A stretch of 64,000 nucleotides of DNA from Mesorhizobium sp. 65-26 (GTDB taxonomy: Bacteria; Pseudomonadota; Alphaproteobacteria; Rhizobiales; Rhizobiaceae). Below are positions 17,633-27,039 of this stretch, piece after piece. Each line of letters begins with the position of its first letter. The stretch's first letter is position 1. A program made the position numbers and the translations under genes. The stretch is taken from positions 124,001 to 188,000 of the forward strand of contig MKVL01000035.1 in the NCBI GenBank assembly GCA_001899205.1, in the 5' to 3' direction. The notes beneath the pieces were generated by a model. It saw only the letters and a list, made by a program, of their open reading frames with translations. It was not told the origin of the DNA and ran no database searches.

Positions 17633-18475
17633 TCAGAATCGGTAGGTCATCCCCAGAACGGGGCCTGACAGCCGTGTGTCATAGACATGGCCGCCGCGTT
17701 CGTAGTCCACATCGAGCACCTTGTATCCGACAGAGGCGGAGAGGTGATCGTTGACGAGATAGTTGACCGTCGCGAGCGCCGACCATGTAAGCTTCGAGCC
17801 GGCGCCAAAACCGCCGATATCCGCCTGGGCCTGGACGGATAGCTTTTCCGTCACGGGAAGGAATGCTCGCGCGCCGATCACCGGATCAATCCAACCGAAA
17901 CTCTCGCCATAGCTGCGGGTGATACTGCCGCCGCCCAGGCCGACGGTCAGCGTCACATCGTTCGAAATGTGCCAGAAACGCGCGCCGGCGAGGGCGTCGA
18001 GCGTGAAGCTCGGCGTGTCGATGACACGATAGCCTCCCTGCAACGTCGCCGTGAACTGCTTCGTGTCAACTGCTGCGTCGATGCTTGTGCCGGCTGGCAC
18101 GACAATGCCCCCCGGAAGCTGGAACGCGGGCAGCGGTCCGGCGCCGTGGCCGTCGGTAGTATCGACATACATAATGTCGCCGGAGAAGACGAACCGATCA
18201 TAGCGCCCCCACACATTGACGAAACCGCCGAAGTTCAGGTTGTCCAAAACGTCCGAGAACGACTTGTCGACGCCGATGGTCGGCCCGCGGCGGAACGGCG
18301 AGATGTTTCCGTTGAGGCCGGCGGCCCACATATAGGGGGAAATCTGCAACGCCCAGTTCGGCCGTTCGACCGCGGTCGGCGCCGCTTCTTCCGTCTGGTC
18401 GGGAAGCGCGTCGGCGGCGTGCGCGGCCTGAGCGCCGCAAAGGCCTAGGACGACGGCAATGGCAAATCTGTTCAA
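17633..18475 (-). CDS. outer-membrane beta-barrel protein
   Basis: A 280-aa exported protein with a signal peptide ending in AQAAHAA. It is followed by alternating beta strands rich in aromatic residues (WALQISPYMWAAGL, FVNVWGRYDRFVFSGDIMYV, SASVGYKVLDVDY) and ends in GMTYRF, the terminal Phe typical for insertion by the BAM machinery. It is expected to be an outer-membrane porin or structural barrel; the substrate is unknown. The start is TTG 18475, with AAGGGGG 6 nt upstream. It lies 11 bp downstream of the amidohydrolase gene, so the two probably form an operon. Confidence 0.8.
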   Translation of the reverse strand: MNRFAIAVVLGLCGAQAAHAADALPDQTEEAAPTAVERPNWALQISPYMWAAGLNGNISPFRRGPTIGVDKSFSDVLDNLNFGGFVNVWGRYDRFVFSGDIMYVDTTDGHGAGPLPAFQLPGGIVVPAGTSIDAAVDTKQFTATLQGGYRVIDTPSFTLDALAGARFWHISNDVTLTVGLGGGSITRSYGESFGWIDPVIGARAFLPVTEKLSVQAQADIGGFGAGSKLTWSALATVNYLVNDHLSASVGYKVLDVDYERGGHVYDTRLSGPVLGMTYRF

Positions 18476-18486
18476 GGAAGCCCCCT

Positions 18487-19944
18487 TCAGGCTGAAAGCG
18501 TATTCTTGTGGATGCGCCCGTCTTTCATGACGAGTTTCATCGTGCGCTCAGGATCGGCGATCAGGGAGATGTCCTCGAGCGGATTGCCGTCGACCACGAG
18601 AATATCGGCATAGGCACCGGTCTCGATACGGCCGAGCTTGCCCGGATAGGGGTTGCGCGGCCCGGAAAGACCCGCGAGTTCGGCGTTGCCGCTGGTCAGC
18701 AGCCGCAACACGTCGGCATTGTCATACCAGCGGGCGAACTTGGCGAGTTGCCTGCCTTGCGTCCCCGTGCCCTTGGGGCTGAACAATATGTCGGTACCAA
18801 GCGCCACCTTCACTTTGTATTTGCGGCTCCATTCCACGGCCTGGACGGTGCCCTCGGCAACCAGTTGCTGTTTTGCGCGCGCCTCCGGCGTCGGCTTTTC
18901 ATTGGCGTCCTCGTCGTTCAGAAACGGCTGAAGGCTCCACCAGGCGCCTGAATCCGCGATCCGTTTGGCGGTATCCTCGTCGACAAGCTGGCCGTGCTCG
19001 ATCGATTTAACGCCGCACTTCAGCGCGCGCTGAACGGCCGCGGAGGTGTAGGCATGGATACAGACGTATGTTCCCCAATCTGCTGCCGCGGAGACCGCGG
19101 CGCTCATTTCGGCTTCCGAATATTGCAACACGTCGATCGGATCATAGGCGGACGAGACGCCGCCGCCGCCCATGATCTTGATCTGGCTGGCGCCCAGCAT
19201 GAGCTGCTCGCGAACCCTGCGCAGCACCTCCGGTTCCCCGTCGGCAATCGCGGAAATCCCCGCCTGCTCCGCCACATTGAGATCGCTCTGCGCCGTTCGC
19301 GGCAGTTCCGTGCGCATACGAAAGTCGCCATGGCCCGAGGTCTGCGAGATCATGGCTCCGGAAGGATAGATGCGCGGCCCCGCAATGCGCCCCTCGTCGA
19401 TGGCGCGCTTCAAGGCGAACGAAGGACCGCCGACGTCCCGAACCGTGGTGAAGCCGCGCAGCACCGTGCGCTCCGCTTCCTGCGCAGCGACGAGATGCAC
19501 GTAGGGAATGTCGGCCGTCATCGCGGCGACCTGCGAAATCCCGGCAAGAATCGAATGCCAGTGCGCATCGATCATGCCCGGCATGAGCGTGCGCCCACCG
19601 CAGTCGACGACATCCGCATCGGCCACCGCGTCCGCCGCGGGCACCAGGGCCTTGATGAGCTTGCCTTCGACCAGGACGCCTTGTCCCTCGACGAGCTTGC
19701 CGTTCGTGCCGTCGAATATCTTCACGTTCCTGAGCAGGAGCGGCTTGCCGGAAGTCTGCGCGAAAGCCGAATTGACGATTCCAAGCGCGGGAGCTGCGAG
19801 GCTTGCCGCTATCCCCTTGAGGATGGAACGGCGCGACAATCCCGCGCCGACACGTGCGAACAATTGTTGCGCTTGCGGGCTGTGGCAAGCACAGGCCCAG
19901 CCGCGTGTCAGGTGTTGGTATTTCTGACCAAGATCCAGCCGCAA
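18487..19944 (-). CDS. Tat-exported amidohydrolase family protein
   Basis: A 485-aa metal-dependent hydrolase of the amidohydrolase superfamily (imidazolonepropionase/prolidase-like group). A twin-arginine signal SRRSILKGIAASLAAPALG directs it to the periplasm. The metal site starts with GMIDAHWHS (HxH), a Lys-containing strand SQIKIMGGGG, CIHAYTS and SIEHG histidines, and a late Asp in VALGTDILF. The C-terminus closes with the ADILVVDGNP beta sandwich. I chose TTG 19944, preceded by GGAAGAGGGGG. It is followed by the barrel gene and is divergent from the Ntn hydrolase across about 140 bp. The substrate is unknown; peptides, lactones or amides are possible. Confidence 0.85.
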   Translation of the reverse strand: MRLDLGQKYQHLTRGWACACHSPQAQQLFARVGAGLSRRSILKGIAASLAAPALGIVNSAFAQTSGKPLLLRNVKIFDGTNGKLVEGQGVLVEGKLIKALVPAADAVADADVVDCGGRTLMPGMIDAHWHSILAGISQVAAMTADIPYVHLVAAQEAERTVLRGFTTVRDVGGPSFALKRAIDEGRIAGPRIYPSGAMISQTSGHGDFRMRTELPRTAQSDLNVAEQAGISAIADGEPEVLRRVREQLMLGASQIKIMGGGGVSSAYDPIDVLQYSEAEMSAAVSAAADWGTYVCIHAYTSAAVQRALKCGVKSIEHGQLVDEDTAKRIADSGAWWSLQPFLNDEDANEKPTPEARAKQQLVAEGTVQAVEWSRKYKVKVALGTDILFSPKGTGTQGRQLAKFARWYDNADVLRLLTSGNAELAGLSGPRNPYPGKLGRIETGAYADILVVDGNPLEDISLIADPERTMKLVMKDGRIHKNTLSA

Positions 19945-20083
19945 GATGAGCCCCCTCTTCCTCTCATTTCCTCTTGTGCCAACCGAACAAGAATAAATCA
20001 ACTCGTTGTCAGGGTATATTCTTCTAAAGATAACGCCTGTAGTGTTCAGAGCGTCAATTTTCACACTAGAGAAGGAGGCGATC

Positions 20084-21139
20084 GTGATCATCAACGGACG
20101 TTCGCTCGCAGCCATGCTTCTGTCGGCAAGCATAATGGTTTCTTCGGCGGCCGAAGCCTGTACTCGCTTCGTCTATCTTGGCGCTGGCGACGAAGTGATC
20201 ACCGCCCGTTCCATGGACTGGAAGACCGATGTCGGCACGAATCTGTGGGTCTTTCCGCGCGGTATGAAGCGATCCGGAGAGGCGGGGCCGAATTCGATCG
20301 AATGGACGTCGAAATATGGCAGCGTTATCGCATCTGGTTATGACATCTCCACAACGGATGGCATGAACGAGGCCGGGCTGGTCGCCAACGTCCTGTGGCT
20401 GGTCGAGTCCTCCTACCCCAAATACGATGGCAAGGCGCCCGGCCTGACGCTCGCGGCCTGGGCGCAATATGCGCTCGACAATTTCGCGACCGTGCGGGAG
20501 GCGGTTGATGCGCTGGCGAAGGAGCCCTTCACCATCGTCACCGACAACGTGCCGGGCGAAGACCGCCTCGCCACCCTGCATCTGTCGCTTTCGGATGCCG
20601 GCGGCGACAGCGCCATCATCGAATACATCGACGGCAAGCAGGTCATCCACCACAGCCGCGACTACCAGGTGATGACCAATTCGCCGATCTTCGAGAAGCA
20701 GCTTGCGATGGAGGAGTACTGGAAGCAGATCGGCGGCACCGTGATGCTGCCAGGAACCAACCGCGCCTCCGATCGGTTTGCGCGGGCTTCCTTCTATGTC
20801 AACGCAATTCCCAAGAGCGAGGACCCGGTCGAGGCGATCGCCAGCGTTTTCTCCGTGATCCGCAATGTCTCGGTTCCCTTCGGCATCACGACACCGGACC
20901 AGCCCAACATCTCCTCGACGCGCTGGCGCACCGTGTCCGACCAGAAGCGCAAACTCTATTTCTTCGAGTCCGCGCTCACGCCGAACGTCTTTTGGGTCGA
21001 TCTGACGAAGCTGGATTTTTCGGAAGCGACCGGCAAGGTGATGAAGCTCGACCTCGGCCCGAACCAGACGCACATCTACGCGGGCATGGCCAACGACCAG
21101 TTCAAGCAGGCCAAGCCTTTCAAGTTCCTCGGGATCTGA
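20084..21139 (+). CDS. linear amide C-N hydrolase, choloylglycine hydrolase/penicillin V acylase family
   Basis: A 351-aa secreted Ntn hydrolase. The signal peptide (AAMLLSASIMVSSAAEA) is cleaved before Cys26, which becomes the N-terminal nucleophile: CTRFVYLG. The family Arg and Asp are at mature positions 17 and 20 (ITARSMDW). A conserved Asn-containing segment (MNEAGLVANVLWL) and a late Arg (ISSTRWRTV) are also present. Family members cleave penicillin V, bile salts or N-acyl homoserine lactones. The start is GTG 20084, with AAGGAGG 5 nt upstream. It is divergent from the Tat amidohydrolase operon, with shared regulation likely. The true substrate cannot be told from sequence. Confidence 0.88.
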   Translation: MIINGRSLAAMLLSASIMVSSAAEACTRFVYLGAGDEVITARSMDWKTDVGTNLWVFPRGMKRSGEAGPNSIEWTSKYGSVIASGYDISTTDGMNEAGLVANVLWLVESSYPKYDGKAPGLTLAAWAQYALDNFATVREAVDALAKEPFTIVTDNVPGEDRLATLHLSLSDAGGDSAIIEYIDGKQVIHHSRDYQVMTNSPIFEKQLAMEEYWKQIGGTVMLPGTNRASDRFARASFYVNAIPKSEDPVEAIASVFSVIRNVSVPFGITTPDQPNISSTRWRTVSDQKRKLYFFESALTPNVFWVDLTKLDFSEATGKVMKLDLGPNQTHIYAGMANDQFKQAKPFKFLGI

Positions 21140-21181
21140 GCCTCACGCGACAAGATTTGCGCGCCTCGACCGTCGCCCGGC

Positions 21182-22354
21182 TTACCGCACGGGCGCTAGC
21201 TTGGCAGTGCCGGTGAACTCGTCGCGCCAGGTCGTGTCCCAGAGCGAGGGGAAGGCGAGCGGGCGGTAGGGATGCGCTGATATCGCGGGCTCGTCGAGCT
21301 CGATGCCGAGCCCCGGGGCCTCGGGCAAGGCAAGCCTGCCGTTGCTCAACGGATTCCAGCCGTTCACCAGGTCGTTGCGCCAGTCGACGTCGAATTCGGC
21401 GAAGCTCTCGAGCAGGAGCATGTTGGGCGTCGACCAGGCGACATGGAGCGCCGCGGCGAAGGCGACCGGCCCGACCGAGCAATGCGGAGAAATGCCGATA
21501 TCCTGCGCGGCGGCCATGGAAGCGATCTTCTTGGCCATCGCGATGCCGCCGCAATGGGCGACGTCCATCTGCACCACGTCGACGGCGCGCAGATTGATGA
21601 GCCGCGCGAAATCCGCATGCGTGTAGAGCCGTTCGCCCGACGAGATGGGCAGCCGGCAGCGATCCTTGACCTCGCGCAACAGCTCGGCGCTCTCCGGCGC
21701 CACCGGCTCCTCGCACCACAGGATCCGCAGCCCGTCCAGGCGATCGATGAAGCGGACCGCGTCGCTGACGCCGAGGCGACCATGCACCTCGATCAGCATG
21801 CCCATGTCGGGTCCGATGGCGTCGGCGACCGCCTCGACCACGGCGACAGCGTGGTCCTCCTCGGCCGGATCGAGCTGCTTCCAGGCGGTAGAGAACGGAT
21901 CGAACTTCAGCGCCCGGTAGCCACCCGCGGCAACCTGCCTTGCCCGGGCGGCGAAGTCCCGCGGGCTCTCGCAGCCGCCATACCAGCCATTGGCGTAGGC
22001 ATTGAGCTCGCGCTTGGCCTGGCCGCCGATCAGGCGATAGACCGGCTGGCCGGTGACCTTGCCGATAATGTCCCACATGGCGATCTCGACGCTGGAGATC
22101 GCGGTCATCACCGTGGAGCCGCCCTGGTACTGGTCGCGGATCATGCCGCCGACGACATGCTCTATGTCGAAAGGATCCTTGCCGATGATGCGCGAGGCGA
22201 CCCACTCGTTGACGAGCACCTCCACGGCCCTCTCCTGCCATTCGAGCGTCGCTTCGCCGATGCCGGTAACGCCGGTGTCCGTGGTGAGGCGCACGAACAG
22301 GTAGTTTCGCTGTCCGGCATTGGCCATGAACGTTTCGAGCTTCTTGATCTTCAT
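21182..22354 (-). CDS. mandelate racemase/muconate lactonizing enzyme family, sugar-acid dehydratase-like
   Basis: A 390-aa enolase-superfamily enzyme, closest in pattern to the D-galactonate dehydratase branch. It likely abstracts the proton alpha to the carboxylate of an aldonic acid. The capping domain is N-terminal. Metal-ligand segments are IEVHGRLG, CEEPVA and SGERLYT, the barrel carries RALKFDPF, and the general-acid His lies in ISPHCSVGP. Known galactonate dehydratases usually have Asp rather than Glu in the first motif, so the exact sugar is uncertain. It is the last gene of a five-gene minus-strand operon; its ATG overlaps the stop of the oxidoreductase gene (ATGA). Confidence 0.8.
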   Translation of the reverse strand: MKIKKLETFMANAGQRNYLFVRLTTDTGVTGIGEATLEWQERAVEVLVNEWVASRIIGKDPFDIEHVVGGMIRDQYQGGSTVMTAISSVEIAMWDIIGKVTGQPVYRLIGGQAKRELNAYANGWYGGCESPRDFAARARQVAAGGYRALKFDPFSTAWKQLDPAEEDHAVAVVEAVADAIGPDMGMLIEVHGRLGVSDAVRFIDRLDGLRILWCEEPVAPESAELLREVKDRCRLPISSGERLYTHADFARLINLRAVDVVQMDVAHCGGIAMAKKIASMAAAQDIGISPHCSVGPVAFAAALHVAWSTPNMLLLESFAEFDVDWRNDLVNGWNPLSNGRLALPEAPGLGIELDEPAISAHPYRPLAFPSLWDTTWRDEFTGTAKLAPVR

Positions 22355-23451
22355 GGCGCTAGCCCCTCAGCAGCAATGTCGATATCCCGGTCCTCGGCGA
22401 TCGACCGGCGGATGGCCTCGATCAACCCAACGGCGGCAGCGCCGTCGCGTGCGGGCACAGCCAGCGGCGCAACACCGCGCACGGCGTCGAGCGTGTTCTC
22501 CAGCAGGCCGGCGTAACCACCGAACGCCTCGTCGAACATCAGCGTGTTGGGAACCGCCGGGCGCCAGCTCTTGGCCGGTCCCGTCTCGTCGTCGTAGAGT
22601 GTCGTCTCGACCTGGTCGTCGACGATCAGGAAGGCGTTCCTGCCGACGATCTCGACACGCTCCCACGGCTTGAAGCTCATGCCGGCCGCGCTGGTCATCA
22701 GCGTGCCGATCGCGCCGGACGCGAAGGCGAACGAGATCACGACGCTTCGCGGCTGGCCGTCATCCCAATGGACGCCGCGCGCGTGCAGCCGCGTGACCGG
22801 TCCCATGAACCACTGGACGAGGTCGAGCAGGTGGACGGTTCCGCCCTCCAGCAGGTCGACATAGGGATAGCCGAGCGTGAACTTGCCGGTGAAGACGGTC
22901 GGCGCCGCTTTGAGCGCGCCGCCGTCGACCAGGGCCTTGGCCATGGCGTAGGGCGGAGAGAAGCGCTTGTTCGCCACCGAGGCCAGCAGAACGCCGGCCT
23001 GCGCCGCCCTGCCGACCAGCGCCGCGGCCTCCCGGAAATCGCGCGCCAGCGGCTTCTCGATCAGGCAGGCTATGCCGCGCGCGATCGCCGCGTCCGCGAT
23101 CGGCACGTGCGCCGGATCGGCGGCAAGCACCAGCAGCAGGTCGGGCCGCGCCCGGTCCAGCATCGTCGCCACGTCGGCGAAGGGCTCGGCCTGCGCGAGC
23201 ATCGCTGCCTTGGCCGCGGTCTCGGGCCGGGGATCGGCGACGGCGACGAGCGTTACGGGCTCGCCCCTCGTCTGCAGGTAGCGGATGGCGGGTAGCCATT
23301 TCGCCTGCGCGACACCGCCGGCGCCGGCGATCGCGACGGACAGGGCACGCTTGCGGGCACGGGCGTCATCGGCGCCGATGCCATAGACGTCGCCACGCGC
23401 GAACGCCGCCTCGTAGGGCGTGTGGCCGAAGTCGATCGCCGGCCACTTCAT
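22351..23451 (-). CDS. Gfo/Idh/MocA family oxidoreductase
   Basis: A 366-aa NAD(P)-dependent sugar or polyol dehydrogenase. An N-terminal extension of about 35 residues precedes the Rossmann motif SVAIAGAGGVAQ. The family signature ACLIEKPLARD carries the conserved EKP Lys. The C-terminal half holds GGTVHLLDLVQWF with the catalytic His/Asp region of the alpha/beta domain. The start ATG 23451 lies in a 4-bp overlap with the fused permease gene, and the end overlaps the dehydratase start. It is probably a catabolic step for the imported sugar or sugar acid. Confidence 0.88.
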   Translation of the reverse strand: MKWPAIDFGHTPYEAAFARGDVYGIGADDARARKRALSVAIAGAGGVAQAKWLPAIRYLQTRGEPVTLVAVADPRPETAAKAAMLAQAEPFADVATMLDRARPDLLLVLAADPAHVPIADAAIARGIACLIEKPLARDFREAAALVGRAAQAGVLLASVANKRFSPPYAMAKALVDGGALKAAPTVFTGKFTLGYPYVDLLEGGTVHLLDLVQWFMGPVTRLHARGVHWDDGQPRSVVISFAFASGAIGTLMTSAAGMSFKPWERVEIVGRNAFLIVDDQVETTLYDDETGPAKSWRPAVPNTLMFDEAFGGYAGLLENTLDAVRGVAPLAVPARDGAAAVGLIEAIRRSIAEDRDIDIAAEGLAP

Positions 23452-25433
23452 GGCGCGGCCCCCCTTCGCGAGAAGTAGCGCTGTGCCAGCGCGCGCAGCG
23501 CAAGCGCCGCAAGGATGATCGTTCCCTTGATGAGGAAGAACTGGGCATCGCCCATCTGCAGGCCGGAAAGACCGTTGTTCAGGATCGCCAGGAACAGGAC
23601 GCCGACCGCTGTGTCGCGCAGCCTGCCGGTGCCGCCCCGGAAGGACGCGCCGCCCAGGATGACGGCAACGATGGCATCGAGTTCCAACCCGAAGCCCGCC
23701 GTTGGCGCGGCCGCGCCGAGACGGCCGAGCATGACCAGCATGCCCGCCGCCGTGAAGCAGCCCATCACCATCAGGATCACCAGCCGCAGCCGGCCTTCGC
23801 CGACACCGGCCTGGCGCAGCATGCGCGGATCGCCGCCGACGGCATGGATGCGGATGCCGAGCGGGCTTCGCCGCATGATGATCCAGCCCGCGAGGAAGGT
23901 GAGCGCGACGAGCGGCGCCGAGATGGTGAAGCCGAAGGCCAGCGGCGTGTTCATGAACGTCACGAAGCCCATGTCGAAGGCGACGGTGGTCGCGCCGGTG
24001 AGCGAGACGGCAAGGCCCCGCGCCCAGATCCACGCCGCCAGCGTGACGATCAGCGGGTCGAGACCGAGGCGGCCGACGATCGCGCCATTGGCCGCGTACA
24101 CCGCCAAGCAGGCCAGGATGCCTGCCAGCAGCGACAGCGGCACCGGCACGCCGGCCTTCGCAGCAAGGGCCGCAGCGACCGCGCCGAGCACCATCACTGA
24201 GCCGGGCGAGATATCGACAGAGCGTGACACGATGCCGATCATCGCGCCGACGGCGACGATGGCCAGAGTCGCGTTCTGCTCGACCAGTGCAACCAGATTC
24301 GGCCAGGTCGCGAAGCGCGGATTGACGAAGACGAAGACCGCCGCGAGCAGCACCGTGGCCAGCGCCAGCGCGCCGCGCGTCAGCCCGGCGCCGGTGCGCG
24401 ACATTCCAGCGTAGTCATCGGCCACGGCCTCGCCCGTCGCGACATCCGCCGAGGCATCGCGTTGCAGCAGGCGGCCGGCCACCATCGCGCCGAGCAGCAG
24501 CAGGCCGGTCACCGTCGTCTGCCAGGTGCCGGGCACGCCACGGATGGTCATGTAATTGAAGGTGGCCATCAGGATCAGCGTACCGACCAGCACCTGCGAT
24601 ACCCGCACGCGACCAGCGGGCAGGCCGCCGGCGCCGAGCGCCACCACAGCGATGGCGAAGAACTCCAGCCCCTGGCCGATGGACGGACTGATCAGGCCGG
24701 TGCGCGCGGCAACCAGCACGCCGGCCACGCCCGCGAGCGCGCCACAGGCGACATAGGCTCCGGCGCGAAGCCTGCGGACGCGCAACCCGGCGAGTCGGGC
24801 GGCCACCGGTGCATCCCCCACTGCGTGCCAGGCGCGCCCTAGCATGGTGCGCGAAAGCACGAGCCAAACGAGCAGCGAGAGGAGGAAGGCCACCAGCGCG
24901 TCCAGCGGCAGGCCGACGACCGTGCGCCGGGCGAGATCGGAAAACAGCGGCCCCTTGATATCGACCCAGGAATTGTAGCGCCCCAGCATCACCAGGCTGA
25001 AGCCACGCACGGCGATCATCGTGCCCAGCGTCACGATGACGGGGCTGAGGCGCAATCCCTCGATCATCACGGCGTTGATGGCGCCGATAGCCGCCCCGAT
25101 GCCGATGCCGGCCAACATGGCGAGCGCCGGGTGCAGGCCCTCGGCCAGGGCGATGCCGGCAATGCTGGCGGAAGCGAGAACCACCGACCCGACGGAAAGA
25201 TCGATGCCGCCGACCAGCACCACGATCGCCATGGCGAGGCCAAGCACCAGCACGGAGGCCAGTTGCCGCATGATGTTGACGGCATTGCCCGGCGTGCCGA
25301 AGACCGGCGCCGTGGCGGCGAACACGATCAGGAGCAGGATGGCGGCGACAAGCATCGGGTTGCGAGAAAGGAACCCGAGTCCCGAGCCCTTGCGTCCATC
25401 CACCGGCTGACGATTGGCGATGAGAGCCATCAT
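23448..25433 (-). CDS. fused double permease of a ribose/sugar-type ABC importer
   Basis: A 661-aa inner-membrane protein made of two RbsC-like permeases (BPD_transp_2 type) in tandem. Family permeases are usually 310-350 aa. The halves (about 25-330 and 345-655) repeat the same landmarks: VGGIDLSVGSV versus RSVDISPGSV, LSPVIVTLGTMIAVRG versus LDPLIVTLAAWIWARG, AWHAVGDAP versus RIHAVGGDP, and VVALGAGGLPAGR versus VAVILGGASFRGGTGR. A hydrophilic linker of about 25 residues joins them. A single chain may therefore supply the whole transmembrane channel. The start overlaps the ATPase stop (ATGA). Confidence 0.88.
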   Translation of the reverse strand: MMALIANRQPVDGRKGSGLGFLSRNPMLVAAILLLIVFAATAPVFGTPGNAVNIMRQLASVLVLGLAMAIVVLVGGIDLSVGSVVLASASIAGIALAEGLHPALAMLAGIGIGAAIGAINAVMIEGLRLSPVIVTLGTMIAVRGFSLVMLGRYNSWVDIKGPLFSDLARRTVVGLPLDALVAFLLSLLVWLVLSRTMLGRAWHAVGDAPVAARLAGLRVRRLRAGAYVACGALAGVAGVLVAARTGLISPSIGQGLEFFAIAVVALGAGGLPAGRVRVSQVLVGTLILMATFNYMTIRGVPGTWQTTVTGLLLLGAMVAGRLLQRDASADVATGEAVADDYAGMSRTGAGLTRGALALATVLLAAVFVFVNPRFATWPNLVALVEQNATLAIVAVGAMIGIVSRSVDISPGSVMVLGAVAAALAAKAGVPVPLSLLAGILACLAVYAANGAIVGRLGLDPLIVTLAAWIWARGLAVSLTGATTVAFDMGFVTFMNTPLAFGFTISAPLVALTFLAGWIIMRRSPLGIRIHAVGGDPRMLRQAGVGEGRLRLVILMVMGCFTAAGMLVMLGRLGAAAPTAGFGLELDAIVAVILGGASFRGGTGRLRDTAVGVLFLAILNNGLSGLQMGDAQFFLIKGTIILAALALRALAQRYFSRRGAAP

Positions 25434-26995
25434 GCCGCCGCTGCTCCCTGGATCATCAGGTTGAGCTTTTCCTCGTCGACGGCCGCCGGGGTCGTCTCGG
25501 CAGCGATGACGCCGTCGCGAACGACCAGGATACGATCGACCAGCGTCAGCACCTCTGGGAGGTCGCTGGACACGATGACCACAGCCTTGCCGCCCCGGGC
25601 AAGCGCGTCGAGGCGGCGGTAAATATCGGCCCGGGCGCCGACATCGACGCCTCGCGTCGGCTCGATCAGGATGAACACATCTGCGTCCGCAAGGTCCCAG
25701 CGGGCGATCAGCGCCTTCTGCTGGTTGCCGCCGGACAGCGTTCGGATCGGCACCTCCGGCGAGGCGGCGACCACGCCGAAGTCGGACATCACCCGACGCA
25801 CCTCGGCGCGTTCGCTGGCTGCCCTGACGAAGCCCGCCGGCCCGCCGCGATCACCCAGCGACGCCACGGCGATGTTCTCGCGCAGCGACCGGTTGGGAAG
25901 GATGCCTTCGTGCTTGCGCTCCTCGGTGAGCAGCGCGACGCCGGCGGCCACCGCGTCGCTCGGTCCACCGAGACGCAACCGGCGGTCGCCGCGCATGATC
26001 GTTCCGGCATCCGCGCGCAGATCGCCGCCCATCATGCGCGCAATCTCGTTCTGGCCGCTGCCGAGCATGCCGGTGAGCGCCAGGATCTCGCCACGACGCG
26101 CCTCCAGCGAAACACCGCGCACGCGATGCCCGAACCGCAAATCGCGCGCGGCGAGCGCCACCGCGCCGGCAGTGCGCGCCGAGGCCACATAGCGCTCGGC
26201 CTGGGCGCCGACCATGGCATCGGTGAGCCGCGCCTCGGACCAGCCGGCAAGGCTCGTGGTGGTCACCTTGCGGCCATTGCGCAGGATGGTGGCCACGTCG
26301 CAGAGCGCCAGCACCTCGGCGAAGCGATGCGACACATACACGATCGCCACGCCCTGCGCCCGCAGCCGCCGGACAGCGGCGAACAATTGCTCGGCCTCGC
26401 GCTGCCCGAGCGGTGCGGTCGGCTCGTCGAGCACCAGTACCCTGGGATTCGAAGCCAGCGCCTTGGCGATCTCGATCATCTGCCGCTCGGCGAGCGAAAG
26501 ACGGCTCACCGGCGTACCGGGCGCGATCTCCAGGCCCAGGCGGCCAAGGGCCATGCGCGCCCGCGCGTTCATCGCGCCGATATCGAGCAGGCCGCGCCAC
26601 GATGGCTCTCGCCCCAGCGCGAGGTTCTGCGCCACCGTCAGGTTCGGCAGCAGGCTGAGTTCCTGGTAGACAATCGCGATGCCGAGTGCGAGCGCATGCT
26701 GGGGATCGCGGATGGCGACGGGCACGCCATCCAGCCGGATCGTGCCCGCGTCGGCTTGCAGCATGCCCGACAGGATGTTGATCACGGTCGACTTGCCGGC
26801 GCCATTCTGACCGACGAGGGCGTGGACCTCGCCCGCGCGTATGTCGAGCGACACGTCGTCGAGCGCGACCACGCCCGGGAAGCGCTTGCCGAGCCCGCGT
26901 ATCTCGAGCAGCGGCGCGGCGGGCGCCTCGGCCGTCATGTTCGTGGTTGCGTTCGTCGTCATGCGGATTTCATGGGAGCTTTCGCGGATCGACAT
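25430..26995 (-). CDS. sugar ABC transporter ATP-binding protein, RbsA-like with two ATPase domains
   Basis: A 521-aa cytoplasmic double ATPase of the ribose/xylose/galactoside importer class. The first domain has Walker A GQNGAGKST, Q-loop YQELSLLPN, signature LSLAERQ and Walker B VLVLDEPTA. The second has a degenerate Walker A GMLGSGQNE, as is usual for RbsA, then LSGGNQQK and FILIEPTRG (the family usually has LxxDEPTRG). The start ATG 26995 has CGGGAA upstream; a later in-frame ATG at 26962 is also possible. It lies between the binding protein (45-bp gap) and the fused permease (4-bp overlap). Confidence 0.9.
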   Translation of the reverse strand: MSIRESSHEIRMTTNATTNMTAEAPAAPLLEIRGLGKRFPGVVALDDVSLDIRAGEVHALVGQNGAGKSTVINILSGMLQADAGTIRLDGVPVAIRDPQHALALGIAIVYQELSLLPNLTVAQNLALGREPSWRGLLDIGAMNARARMALGRLGLEIAPGTPVSRLSLAERQMIEIAKALASNPRVLVLDEPTAPLGQREAEQLFAAVRRLRAQGVAIVYVSHRFAEVLALCDVATILRNGRKVTTTSLAGWSEARLTDAMVGAQAERYVASARTAGAVALAARDLRFGHRVRGVSLEARRGEILALTGMLGSGQNEIARMMGGDLRADAGTIMRGDRRLRLGGPSDAVAAGVALLTEERKHEGILPNRSLRENIAVASLGDRGGPAGFVRAASERAEVRRVMSDFGVVAASPEVPIRTLSGGNQQKALIARWDLADADVFILIEPTRGVDVGARADIYRRLDALARGGKAVVIVSSDLPEVLTLVDRILVVRDGVIAAETTPAAVDEEKLNLMIQGAAAA

Positions 26996-27039
26996 CCGGT
27001 TCCCGCGGGCCGGAGCGCACGCGGGAACCGGACCTGACC

